A stretch of DNA of 64,000 bases from Clostridium thermobutyricum (GTDB lineage Bacteria > Bacillota > Clostridia > Ch29), in the NCBI GenBank assembly GCA_016841565.1, contig JAENYX010000005.1:42592-106591 (forward strand), given 5' to 3'. Under the pieces are notes generated by a model. The model was not told where the DNA came from. It searched no databases and was given only the letters and a program-made list of their open reading frames with translations. Numbering within the stretch: the first letter of the stretch is position 1; every line of letters begins with the position of its first letter. A program made the position numbers and the translations under genes. Shown one piece after another: positions 27,271 through 35,090 of the stretch.

Positions 27271-28311
27271 TTATTCTCTGTAGCCCTTTCCAGAGTCTGA
27301 GGCTGAAGACAGTTCATTTTTAATGTATTCAATGGCCATGAGCTTTTGCTTTATTTCTTCTACCGAAAGCCTTTGGGTATTATGAGAATTGAAGTCGGAC
27401 AGACCGGATATCTTTGTTTGGCCTGAAGCAAGGAACTTATTGTAGTTTAAATCCCTGTTATCCGCCCTGATTCTAAAATATTTGTTCCGGTCCTCAGCTT
27501 TCACCATCTCCTCTCTGGTTACAAGGGTTTCGAATAATTTTTCACCATGTCTTGTTCCAATGACCCTGACATTCACTTTTGTATCAAATATGTCCATTAG
27601 AGCGCTTGATAGGTCTTGGATTGTAGAAGCAGGCGCTTTGTGGACCCAAATATCTCCCTGTTTACCGTACTTAAACGCATGCAGTACAAGGTCCACAGCC
27701 TCATCAAGGGACATCAGAAATCTGGTCATCATTGGGTCTGTCATTGTTATGGGGCCTCCGCCCTTTATCTGGTCTATAAAAAGAGGAATTACCGAACCCC
27801 TTGAAGCCATAACGTTGCCATACCGTGTGCAGCATAATACCGTATGGCTGTCGGACAGTGTCCTTGATTCTGCCATGATAAGTTTTTCCATCATGGCTTT
27901 GGAAATGCCCATAGCATTTATTGGGTATACTGCCTTATCGGTGCTAAGTGCAATAAGCTTTTTTACTCTATTATCAACAGCAGCATTTATTACATTTTCT
28001 GCTCCAAGGATATTTGTTTTCACAGCTTCCATGGGATAAAACTCACAGGACGGCACCTGTTTAAGCGCAGCGGCATGAAAGATATAGTCAACGCCCTTCA
28101 TTGCATGGTTAATACTGCTGTAATCCCGCACGTCTCCTATATAGAACGTTATCCTGGGATCTCTGAATGCATGCCTCATATCGTTTTGTTTCTTTTCATC
28201 TCTGCTGAATATTCTTATCTCTTTAATAGGCGAGTTTACAAATCTGTTCAGCATTGCATTGCCAAAGGAACCCGTTCCTCCGGTTATCAACAGCGTTTTT
28301 CCGTCAAACAT
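27271..28311 (-). CDS. UDP-GlcNAc 4,6-dehydratase (5-epimerising), CapE/FnlA/WbjB-like
   Basis: 346 residues. The ATG at 28311 is preceded by AGGAGG; the ATG just before it is too close. The SDR fold has FDGKTLLITGGTGSFGNAM, RIFSRDEKKQNDMRHAF, GDVRD, the LSTDKAVYPINAMGISKAMM active site and the GTRHGEKLFETL loop, all as in CapE, FnlA and WbjB. These make UDP-2-acetamido-2,6-dideoxy-4-keto hexose with inversion at C5, the first step to L-FucNAc or related L-sugars. Paired with the reductase it supplies a 6-deoxy amino sugar for the local glycosyltransferases. Confidence 0.88.
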   Translation of the reverse strand: MFDGKTLLITGGTGSFGNAMLNRFVNSPIKEIRIFSRDEKKQNDMRHAFRDPRITFYIGDVRDYSSINHAMKGVDYIFHAAALKQVPSCEFYPMEAVKTNILGAENVINAAVDNRVKKLIALSTDKAVYPINAMGISKAMMEKLIMAESRTLSDSHTVLCCTRYGNVMASRGSVIPLFIDQIKGGGPITMTDPMMTRFLMSLDEAVDLVLHAFKYGKQGDIWVHKAPASTIQDLSSALMDIFDTKVNVRVIGTRHGEKLFETLVTREEMVKAEDRNKYFRIRADNRDLNYNKFLASGQTKISGLSDFNSHNTQRLSVEEIKQKLMAIEYIKNELSSASDSGKGYRE

Positions 28312-28509
28312 CATAGGCCTCCTGTCCAGTGCTTGGATTAAGCTTAGTCTTAAGCACTATGTATAACGCTGTAGTCCCGATTTCTAATTTACTATATGCC
28401 GGCACATAGTTTTTGTAACTTCATATATGCTATTAGAAAATTTTACTATACTTTCATTAAACCCCAAGTTCACTATTTGTGCTATAACGGAATTTGGTGA
28501 AAATGAACC

Positions 28510-28646
28510 TATATATAAAATGCTAATAAAGTTACATTCCTTTATTTGTCATTCTGAGGGCAAAGCCCGAAGAATCTTGCTTAGAGATAGATCCTTCGCT
28601 TGGCTCAGGATGACAGCAGTGTAAAGTTTTTATCACGTTATATATA
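28510..28646. repeat. MITE-like repeat, copy C
   Basis: Shortest copy (137 bp). It starts TATATATAAAATGCTAATAA, ends CACGTTATATATA, and keeps ACATTCCTTTATTTGTCATT, the GGCAAAGCCCGAAGAATC arm and the GATCCTTCGCTTGGCTCAGG arm. It lies between the CapE-like gene and the second collagen gene. Confidence 0.88.
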
Positions 28647-28899
28647 AATAAAATATCTAGAGTGTCATTCTCCAATCAATACCAATAATATGTATTATGA
28701 TATGCAAGAAAACATATACCGTAATAAGTAATCATAGCAGACATTATTGTTTCCCTGCTATTCACACATTAGAATTAATAACCGAGGGGATTTTTTTGTT
28801 GAACATTCAAGATAAAAAAAGACATTGACATTTGCGGTATACCAGAAGAAATCTTTAATACCATCACATACCATATCGAAAGGAGGTGAACTAATTATT

Positions 28900-29583
28900 A
28901 TGGATAGTAGTGATTATCAAAATAAATGTAACAAAGTGCCAGTCAAGCCGGCATATCCGCCTAAAATTCCTTGCTGGCCAACCAAACCAGACAGTTGTGG
29001 TATACCTTTTTCTACCTGTAGAAGAGGACCTGCCGGACCTCCCGGGCCTGCCGGAGCTGCGGGACCTGCGGGACCAGCCGGCCCTGCCGGGGCCGCCGGG
29101 GCTGCCGGACCTGCCGGACCTGCCGGAGCTGCGGGACCTCCAGGACCTCCCGGACCCGCCGGCACTAACGGATTAGCGGAATATGCATACATTTATAATT
29201 TGGATGCGCAGGTTGTAGCTTTAGAAGCTGATATATTGTTCAGCAACAATGGTATTATTGTTGGTACCATTACCCATGCACCAGGAACATCCACAATACA
29301 GCTCGGTAGTGCTGGTGACTATGCGATCTGGTTTTATGCAGCAGGAGTAGAGCCAAACCAATTTACTCTATTTCAAAATGGCGCTCCGGTTGGAGGTAGC
29401 GTGTATGGCTCAGGTGCCGGAACGCAAATGAATATGGGAATGGTAATTGTAACTGCCGCTGCTGCCGACACGCTAACTGTGCGAAACCATACAAGTGCCG
29501 CTGCGGTTACGCTACAGACGCTAGCAGGAGGGACTCAGGTAAATTCAAATGCTTCAATACTAATTCAGAAAATAAGCCCATAG
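28900..29583 (+). CDS. BclA-like collagen-repeat protein 2
   Basis: 227 residues from the ATG at 28900, 12 bases after AGGAGGT. The head domain has the same plan as the first collagen protein ([22 protein letters not shown]). Some 20 Gly-X-Y triplets, mostly GPA and GAA, occupy residues about 45-105, and a C-terminal beta-rich domain follows ([20 protein letters not shown] onward). The two proteins share head and stalk but differ in their C-terminal heads, like BclA-family members that assemble into one nap or compete for the same anchor. The base layer is probably reached through the cysteine-containing N-terminus. Monocistronic, opposite strand to the sugar genes. Confidence 0.88.
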   Translation: MDSSDYQNKCNKVPVKPAYPPKIPCWPTKPDSCGIPFSTCRRGPAGPPGPAGAAGPAGPAGPAGAAGAAGPAGPAGAAGPPGPPGPAGTNGLAEYAYIYNLDAQVVALEADILFSNNGIIVGTITHAPGTSTIQLGSAGDYAIWFYAAGVEPNQFTLFQNGAPVGGSVYGSGAGTQMNMGMVIVTAAAADTLTVRNHTSAAAVTLQTLAGGTQVNSNASILIQKISP

Positions 29584-29654
29584 AATAATTTAACTAACAG
29601 ACGAGAGGACAGGGAACTGTCCGGCGGCATTGAGCGGTCATGGAAATATAGAGA

Positions 29655-29704
29655 CAACAAATGCAGCGATAGGGGCGAGCCGTCCCCTGTCGTTGCATTT
29701 GTTG
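29655..29704. repeat. Long hairpin with GGGGCGAGCCGTCCCC core
   Basis: Outer arms CAACAAATGCA/TGCATTTGTTG enclose a second stem AGGGG/CCCCT. It belongs to the group of GGGGAC-type intergenic hairpins of the window. Confidence 0.6.
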
Positions 29705-29897
29705 AGTTGATAGCCAAGGAACTGACCCGTGCAGGTCTAATGGTTATCCGGATAAGTACCCACCCGAACTTCAGGAGATAGACCACTAATGCTAAAAATG
29801 TATTGAAGTATATTATGTCATCACATAGAATTATAGGTAAAGCAGGTGGCAATTTAGCATGGGGGCGGTTATTTTGAAGGATAGGTCAAACAGCGGG

Positions 29898-30048
29898 ATG
29901 AGCAAAGGTATAGTTAAGATTGCAGCTGTTCAGATGAACCCGGTATTTGGAGAAAAGGATGGCTCTATCAGATCCCGCCGCTAAGGACAGCCAGGAAATA
30001 CTCTATGCGGATATTAACATTGAGGAAGCAAGGCATATGAGTCTGTAG
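29898..30048 (+). pseudogene. Remnant of a nitrilase-superfamily gene
   Basis: From ATG 29898 the translation starts MSKGIVKIAAVQMNPVFGEK, the typical first strand of a carbon-nitrogen hydrolase, then meets a stop after 28 codons. In the next frame follows DSQEILYADINIEEARHMSL, typical of the family's C-terminal end. The whole catalytic middle (Glu-Lys-Cys) is gone, so an internal deletion with a frameshift has destroyed the gene. Confidence 0.6.
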
Positions 30049-30210
30049 AGCCGGGATGAAAGCTTGCATGAAAGGCCATGTGACCTTTATAATTGGATGC
30101 TTGGATATCAGTGGATTTCAGGACAACAAAGGTGAGGTGGCATTTTATGTCGCCTAAACCCCAGCTATGCTGCTTAATATTTCCCGTTAATCTAACGGGG
30201 GGTGCAATCA

Positions 30211-30250
30211 AAAAAAATCAGGCGTCCCGGTAGGGGGCGCCTGATTTTTT
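30211..30250 (-). terminator. Terminator of the CuAO_N-domain gene
   Basis: Arms AAAAAATCAGGCG and CGCCTGATTTTTT, symmetric with T-runs on both strands, 9 bases beyond the stop of the minus-strand gene. Confidence 0.9.
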
Positions 30251-30258
30251 GTATATTA

Positions 30259-31206
30259 CTATTCAATACTGTCATCCGTGTCTTCCTGGTCATCTCCATC
30301 TGCTTCCTCTTCATCGTCTTCTTCGGGCTCTTCCTGGTCATCTTCGCCATCATCAATATCTATGGTTTGGGTATCCTGGTCCCATTTCACATTAAGCCCC
30401 AAATTTTGTGTCAGGAATCTTAAGGGTACAAATGTCCTGTTGTTTATCAATCCCGCCGGGACGTCTATTTCTTGTTCTTCACCATTTACATATATAGTAC
30501 TGCTTCCAAGAGTAAGCACTATTTCCTTGTCACCTTTGACTATTGTTACGGTTTGGGTATCTTCATCCCAGGAGACTTCTGCTCCAAAGCCCTGTACGAT
30601 AGCTCTGACTGGAATTAGCGTTCTGTTGCCCTTTATTACCGGCGGAGTATCAAACTTAATATTTACAGTGTCCGAAATAACATTCTCCACAGGAAGAACA
30701 AACAAATCCGGGTCCTGACCCAACTCCTCGGCAATATTTCCTAACTGCTCCAACTCCTGCTCGGTATACCTGTTTCTCATGGTCAGTTTCATTTGTCCTA
30801 TCAGTTCTTTCATCTGAGCTTTGTAACTTTCCTGTGTGGTTTTCATTTCCTGTAACTGCAGTCTCAATTGTGCGGCAAGCTCGTCATCTCCGCTTTCTTC
30901 GGCCGCTTGGCATGAAGCCTCAAGCTGATCAATTTCCTGTTCCAGCTCATCTTTTACTGTCTCTACCTGGTCTTTTTGCTCTTTTAGAAGGCCTTTTAAT
31001 GCTTTTCCCGGTTTTTCCGCCTTTCCATCGTTTCCTTTAGCATTCCCTTTGCCGTTAGACTTGCCCTTTTGCTCATTGGGCGTTTCAATGCTGTTTCCAT
31101 CATCGGTATCAATGTCATCTGCTTCATCAGCCAAAGCATACAATGGGAATGATAAAGCCATAATCATGACAAGGAATAAAGCTAAAAACCTTTTTGAATA
31201 ATTCAT
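30259..31206 (-). CDS. Secreted CuAO_N-domain protein with coiled coil, under c-di-GMP riboswitch
   Basis: 315 residues. Signal peptide (1-26, ending PLYALA); an acidic then Lys/Gly/Asn-rich stretch; a coiled coil (about 70-150, EQKDQVETVKDELEQEIDQL); then a copper-amine-oxidase-N domain pair (PF07833-like: LIPVRAIVQGFGAEVSWDED and FVPLRFLTQNLGLNVKWDQD, about 190-285) and a strongly acidic tail. CuAO_N domains are thought to attach clostridial proteins to the cell envelope. The gene follows a cyclic-di-GMP-I riboswitch with a terminator, so its amount should follow the motile/sessile switch; an adhesion or matrix role is inferred. The ATG at 31206 has AGGAGG upstream. Confidence 0.88.
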   Translation of the reverse strand: MNYSKRFLALFLVMIMALSFPLYALADEADDIDTDDGNSIETPNEQKGKSNGKGNAKGNDGKAEKPGKALKGLLKEQKDQVETVKDELEQEIDQLEASCQAAEESGDDELAAQLRLQLQEMKTTQESYKAQMKELIGQMKLTMRNRYTEQELEQLGNIAEELGQDPDLFVLPVENVISDTVNIKFDTPPVIKGNRTLIPVRAIVQGFGAEVSWDEDTQTVTIVKGDKEIVLTLGSSTIYVNGEEQEIDVPAGLINNRTFVPLRFLTQNLGLNVKWDQDTQTIDIDDGEDDQEEPEEDDEEEADGDDQEDTDDSIE

Positions 31207-31260
31207 AAGTACATCCTCCTTTTAAATTATTTGTTTAAGTTTTCATTCACAATAAGTGAA

Positions 31261-31299
31261 TAAAAAGACCTATTCGGCCTGAAATAAGCGGAATAGGTC
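31261..31299 (-). terminator. Expression-platform terminator of the c-di-GMP riboswitch
   Basis: On the minus strand GACCTATTC pairs with GAATAGGTC and is followed by TTTTTATT. It lies just downstream of the aptamer and 55 bases before the start codon, the position expected of a riboswitch-controlled terminator. Confidence 0.8.
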
Positions 31300-31314
31300 A
31301 GTAATTAATTCGCT

Positions 31315-31400
31315 TATCCAGGCAGCCCGACTGCCGTAGCGGGTTTACCGCCTTAGGTTCGTAGCTTTGCGCCCCTTCTTTTCAAAAGGTTTGCCTTTTT
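31315..31400 (-). promoter_or_regulatory. Cyclic-di-GMP-I (GEMM) riboswitch aptamer
   Basis: Read on the minus strand, the segment has the conserved order of the GEMM-I aptamer: GGCAAACC, a GAAAAG-capped stem, GGGGCGCAAAGCTACG, CCTAAGGC, then the GGTAAACCCGC junction and the GGCAGTCGGGCTGCC stem. The GCAAAGC and CCTAAGGC segments are the best preserved. Whether c-di-GMP turns expression on or off depends on competition with the terminator at 31261-31299 and is not decidable by eye. Confidence 0.85.
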
Positions 31401-31527
31401 CTGAACAGGTGGTATTAAGTTTTCCGGGGGTTTTCTTTATATCATGGATTTTGTAATAGTAATTCGGAGTTTACCCGGGGAATGTGTCGGTACTAAGGAA
31501 CTTTTTATTAAATTTTTAGCATTATAA

Positions 31528-31553
31528 AGGGATGACCCATACAGGTCATCCCT
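31528..31553 (-). terminator. Terminator of the second CuAO_N-type gene
   Basis: Stem AGGGATGACC/GGTCATCCCT with a 6-base loop, followed on the minus strand by TTATAATG. It separates this gene from the riboswitch unit. Confidence 0.75.
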
Positions 31554-31613
31554 GTTAATTCTTAAGATATATGTCCAGTGGTATGCATCAGCCTGGGGAT
31601 ATTTTGTACTGCA

Positions 31614-32651
31614 TTACTTGTAACGATAGAATTTTGTACTCCTGTCGGGGTCATATCTGGCCAATTTATCTCTGGAATCCTCATCGATAACGTAGCCAAC
31701 AATATCCGCATCTTCAAATTCATCTTCGATTTTCTCAAACACGTCTTCCATGAACCATCTGATTTCATTATTATGCAGGTCATCCCATTCATCATCGTAT
31801 CTTTCATAATCTATATATATATTATAAGTAATATCATCTTCATCGCCAACCAGCTTAAGGCTCAGCCTGATGTCGTCAAAGTAATCGTAGCAAAAATCAT
31901 CCAGATCGTCCTCAAGGTCACCCAGGTCATCTTCGTTTGAAGCATTGAGAATAACTGTGCCTCTTGCAGAGGTGTCAAATTTGTACAATTTGCGGGAAGT
32001 ACTTCCCGAGGTATCCTTGAAATATCCATCAATATTTGCCTTGGGGAATTCATCTAAAATTTCATCGCATATATTCTGCAGATAGGTTTTGATATTGCTT
32101 GTTGTAAGTCTGTTCCACTCTGTTTTATGGTCATTCAGGTCAAAGTTTATTTTTACGGTAATATCATTCCTGTCCCCAGAGAGCACGATTTCGAAAGAAA
32201 TATTTCTATATTTATCATAGGCATGGTTGAGGTCGTCCTCAAGGTAGTCCATGTTGGTCATTATATATGAGCCAGTGGTGGGCTCAAGCTGACTGAGTCT
32301 GGTTTTAAGCTGTGCTATCTCCATGTCTTTCATATGCAACTGATGCATCAGTGAATCAGTACTGGCATCGTGCTTGTCTGAAATTAAAACTGTGTAGTTG
32401 GTCTGGTCCCATTTAACATTTTTGTTAAATATGTCGGCCAGCATACGCACCGGAACATAGGTAATACCGTCTACGATGAAAGGCTGAGTATCAGTATATA
32501 CTTCCTGACCGTTGCTTCTAATCTTTATGTTCATATACCATGCTTCCAGCATTTTTTTATTTCCCAGAGCAAAACCCTGGGATGCCAGAGACAACATTAT
32601 GGTCAATACGACAGTCACCAGTATTACTTTCTTGATAGTTTTTAGTGCCAT
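31614..32651 (-). CDS. Secreted CuAO_N-domain protein with two repeated C-terminal domains
   Basis: The ATG at 32651 lies 6 bases after GGGAGGT; a second ATG just upstream is too close. The 345 residues comprise a signal peptide (about 1-28, ending SQGFA), one CuAO_N domain (PFIVDGITYVPVRMLADIFN, KWDQTNYTV; about 45-95), a short coil (KDMEIAQLKTRLSQLEP) and two copies of a domain of about 95 residues. Each copy begins LEDDLNHAYDKYRNISFEIV or LEDDLDDFCYDYFDDIRLSL and ends near DxDGY/DxVGY. The doubled domain is unrecognised. Envelope location is inferred from the CuAO_N domain. A neighbour of the riboswitch-controlled gene, but with its own terminator. Confidence 0.85.
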   Translation of the reverse strand: MALKTIKKVILVTVVLTIMLSLASQGFALGNKKMLEAWYMNIKIRSNGQEVYTDTQPFIVDGITYVPVRMLADIFNKNVKWDQTNYTVLISDKHDASTDSLMHQLHMKDMEIAQLKTRLSQLEPTTGSYIMTNMDYLEDDLNHAYDKYRNISFEIVLSGDRNDITVKINFDLNDHKTEWNRLTTSNIKTYLQNICDEILDEFPKANIDGYFKDTSGSTSRKLYKFDTSARGTVILNASNEDDLGDLEDDLDDFCYDYFDDIRLSLKLVGDEDDITYNIYIDYERYDDEWDDLHNNEIRWFMEDVFEKIEDEFEDADIVGYVIDEDSRDKLARYDPDRSTKFYRYK

Positions 32652-32756
32652 CATAATACCTCCCGGATTATATTGAGCATCATATACTCGACTTTCTCTC
32701 ACCAACCATTCCCAGTATACCATTTATTGACCTTAGTTGCCAAATTTGACGAAAAA

Positions 32757-32861
32757 ATGAATAAGATGTTCCCCGGGCAGGAGAAATGGGATAGAGATAT
32801 GAAGGAATTACTTGTAGTCCACAGGAGGAGAGTGGAAGAACTTCTAAGGGTTAACAGGTAA
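32757..32861 (+). pseudogene. Possible gene remnant, 34 codons
   Basis: Translation MNKMFPGQEKWDRDMKELLV with a basic end (VVHRRRVEELLRVNR) has protein-like character, and the frame is open further upstream. It has no ribosome binding site. Probably the tail of a lost gene; I cannot name it. Confidence 0.3.
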
Positions 32862-32893
32862 TTCTGACTACAGAGCTATGGGTACTTGTCAGA

Positions 32894-32977
32894 CTATTTA
32901 GGGTTTTTGGTTGACTTTGAAGGCTTAGAGGGTTTACCGGTACCGCAGGGTTTCTTGGTATCCTTCTTATCTGCCAT
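32894..32977 (-). CDS. Possible 27-aa lysine/proline/serine-rich peptide
   Basis: An ATG preceded by GGAGAG encodes MADKKDTKKPCGTGKPSKPS then KSTKNPK. The composition (nine lysines, one cysteine) is unlike a random shadow ORF. Too short for family recognition. Confidence 0.35.
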   Translation of the reverse strand: MADKKDTKKPCGTGKPSKPSKSTKNPK

Positions 32978-33148
32978 AAAGACCACTCTCCATCTTATTT
33001 ATAATACTCTCCTCCATTTGGAGATATTCAACAGCATATGGAAAATTCCTCCACGCTATTGAGGCGGCAACCGGGAAAATTTTCGTCTAAAATGGTACAT
33101 ATATTGTCAAGGGGCCTGTCCCTCTGACAATATGTCCCTCTGACAATA

Positions 33149-33301
33149 ATGCGGATTGCCACCCAAAGAATAGAGAGCGTTGAGCCGGTTGATAATAAGC
33201 AGCTGCTGGTGTACCAGGTAGAGTGTAAACCCTTTAAGGTTCCCTTTGGTATCACAGGGTTTAAAATGGCGGATTTGGTGGCTTATCAATCAAAACCGTA
33301 G
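33149..33301 (+). pseudogene. Possible gene remnant, 50 codons
   Basis: MRIATQRIESVEPVDNKQLL then VYQVECKPFKVPFGITGFK reads like a real protein end, but there is no ribosome binding site, and a duplicated TGTCCCTCTGACAATA lies just upstream. Likely a decayed or truncated gene; unrecognised. Confidence 0.3.
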
Positions 33302-33388
33302 CGGGATAAGGACGGATAGGGCTGTAACAGAATACTATCCACCGCATACATTATATAGTGTAATTACTGCGGTGGGGAAGTGGCTTAG

Positions 33389-34018
33389 GTGTTTTATGCG
33401 TTTCTTATTGCACTTGCAACCAGTATTGACAGCTTTATTATTGGCATAAGCTATGGTATAAGGAAGATAAAGATACGGATGCATATAATACTGCAGATAA
33501 GTTTGATTTCGGTGGCAGTTATTGGTACTTCAATGTTGCTGGGTCATGGAGCTCTATATTTTGTGCCCGAAGTCTGGGGCAGGCTCATAAGTTCCAGTAT
33601 TATTTTTTTGTTGGGGCTTATATTTTTCATACAGGCTTTTATTAAATACAAGTTTCCTGTCGATGAAACAGGTAAAAGATTTATCGGTAGGGTAAAGATT
33701 GATTGTTTCGGTATAATAATTGAGATTCTACGGCAGCCGGAAAAAGCCGATTTTGACAATTCGAATACTATAGATGCCAGGGAGGCCATATTTCTGGGGA
33801 CTGCCATTTCCCTTGATGGGGGTGCGGTAGGGTTTGCATCCGCCATGTCTGGAATAAATATTCCCCTTACGCTGCTCTGCTGCTTTATACTGAATATTTT
33901 GTGCATAGTTACCGGGCTAAGTCTTGGTAAGCTATATTCACACCATCATATCCAAGAAAGGGCGAGCCTTTTACCCGGCGTAATATTGATGATATTTGGG
34001 TTATTAAAGCTGCTATAA
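33389..34018 (+). CDS. ytaF: Sporulation membrane protein YtaF-like (MntP-related)
   Basis: 209 residues, six predicted membrane helices in two halves. Each half has the MntP-type acidic motif: ALATSIDSFIIGISYG near the N-terminus and GTAISLDGGAVGFASAMSG near residue 135. The hydrophilic loop (PEKADFDNSNTIDAREAIFL) is characteristic of YtaF rather than the manganese exporter MntP. In Bacillus ytaF is a sporulation gene of unknown mechanism. The GTG start has GGGGAAG upstream. No yybP-ykoY (manganese) riboswitch is visible before it, which also speaks for YtaF. Confidence 0.85.
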   Translation: MFYAFLIALATSIDSFIIGISYGIRKIKIRMHIILQISLISVAVIGTSMLLGHGALYFVPEVWGRLISSSIIFLLGLIFFIQAFIKYKFPVDETGKRFIGRVKIDCFGIIIEILRQPEKADFDNSNTIDAREAIFLGTAISLDGGAVGFASAMSGINIPLTLLCCFILNILCIVTGLSLGKLYSHHHIQERASLLPGVILMIFGLLKLL

Positions 34019-34124
34019 TGCGCACCGGCAAGTGCCGGGAGGCATTATACAACCGTAAAGCTGTAAGGAAGGGGTAAGGTTGGTTGGTTTGGGTAGATTG
34101 AGTAAGCCCAACTGAAACGGGGAA

Positions 34125-35090
34125 CTATAGATAAAGATGTCCAAGAAGCAGGATATACGCAGTATAGACCGCAACCAATACTGCAGACTGCAGCCTTGAT
34201 GTTCTTTTTTTTATAATGCAAGGTATGAGCAAAACAGCAATAAGCAGCAAGGATACCGGCAAATCCAGATACAGGTTTCTTGGTTTGACAGGAATGTTGG
34301 AAAAGTGTGAGGATACTCCCATGACCATACTTATGTTCAATATATTAGCCCCAATAATATTGCCCATGGATATAAATTTGTGCCCTTTAATAAGTGCAGA
34401 CAGGGAGGTTGTTAATTCGGGCAGCGAGGTGCCCAGGGCTATAAGGGTAAGACTTAAAACCCCTGCGGGTACCCCGATTAGGATGGCTATGTACGAACCG
34501 TATTCTACCAGTATATCTGCACCTACGACTACAAGAGTTATGCCCAATACAAATTTTGAAAAATTTACTATGGTATCCCTAAGTTTAATTGTCATGTGGT
34601 CTATGTGGTTCATTTGTCCTTCGGATTTTTTATATCTTATCACTGCAAAATTGATAATAATATAGGCGGCAAAAAGTAACAAAAGAAGACCTGAATCCAG
34701 GCTCCCTATCATAGTGTCGGCAGCCATCAGATATATTATCAGTCCATAGGCGGCCAGCAGAAATCCATTCAAACAAAAAATACGTGGATTTATTATCCTT
34801 GAGGGCGAAAGTAGGGTGGTCAGTCCCAGTACCAAGCCGGTGTTGCATATCACCGAGCCGACTGCATTCCCTATAGCCATATCGGGGTGCCCTTCTATAC
34901 AAGCAATGGATGATACAAAGAGTTCCGGAAGGGTAGTTGCAATACTTACAACTGTTGCTCCTATGACAACCTCTGGCACGCCGGTAATCCTTGCTATCCA
35001 TACCGCCGAGTCCACAAACCAGTCTCCACCCTTAACAAGCATTAACAGCCCTATAGAAAACATGATATAAGGAACGGTTGAAAGAAACAT
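34125..35090 (-). CDS. Calcium/sodium antiporter, CaCA family (YrbG-like)
   Basis: The ATG at 35090 has GGAGG upstream and gives 321 residues, the usual size. About ten membrane helices carry the two alpha-repeat motifs of the family: GATVVSIATTLPELFVSSIA with GNAVGSVICNTGL (about 45-90), and LTLIALGTSLPELTTSLSAL with GNIIGANILNISMVMG (about 215-265). These glutamate- and asparagine-containing motifs form the cation site. It exchanges Na+ or H+ for Ca2+ at the cell membrane. Monocistronic. Confidence 0.93.
   Translation of the reverse strand: MFLSTVPYIMFSIGLLMLVKGGDWFVDSAVWIARITGVPEVVIGATVVSIATTLPELFVSSIACIEGHPDMAIGNAVGSVICNTGLVLGLTTLLSPSRIINPRIFCLNGFLLAAYGLIIYLMAADTMIGSLDSGLLLLLFAAYIIINFAVIRYKKSEGQMNHIDHMTIKLRDTIVNFSKFVLGITLVVVGADILVEYGSYIAILIGVPAGVLSLTLIALGTSLPELTTSLSALIKGHKFISMGNIIGANILNISMVMGVSSHFSNIPVKPRNLYLDLPVSLLLIAVLLIPCIIKKRTSRLQSAVLVAVYTAYILLLGHLYL

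Larger units (their letters stand above)
29584..30210. other. Gene-poor stretch with a hairpin and a gene remnant
   Basis: About 630 bases without an intact gene. It contains a long hairpin (29655-29704), the remains of a nitrilase-family gene (29898-30048) and AT-rich filler. I see no tRNA or convincing ORF. Confidence 0.6.

Noticed and set aside
28867..28875. CATACCATA before the second collagen gene, matching the sigma-K -10 consensus CATANNNTA
   Set aside because: It lies only 6 bases before the ribosome binding site, so a transcript starting there would lack most of that site, and no AC element stands at the right distance upstream.
33028..33388. Possible manganese (yybP-ykoY) riboswitch before the MntP-like gene
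   Set aside because: None of the conserved loops was found, and the protein fits YtaF better than MntP.
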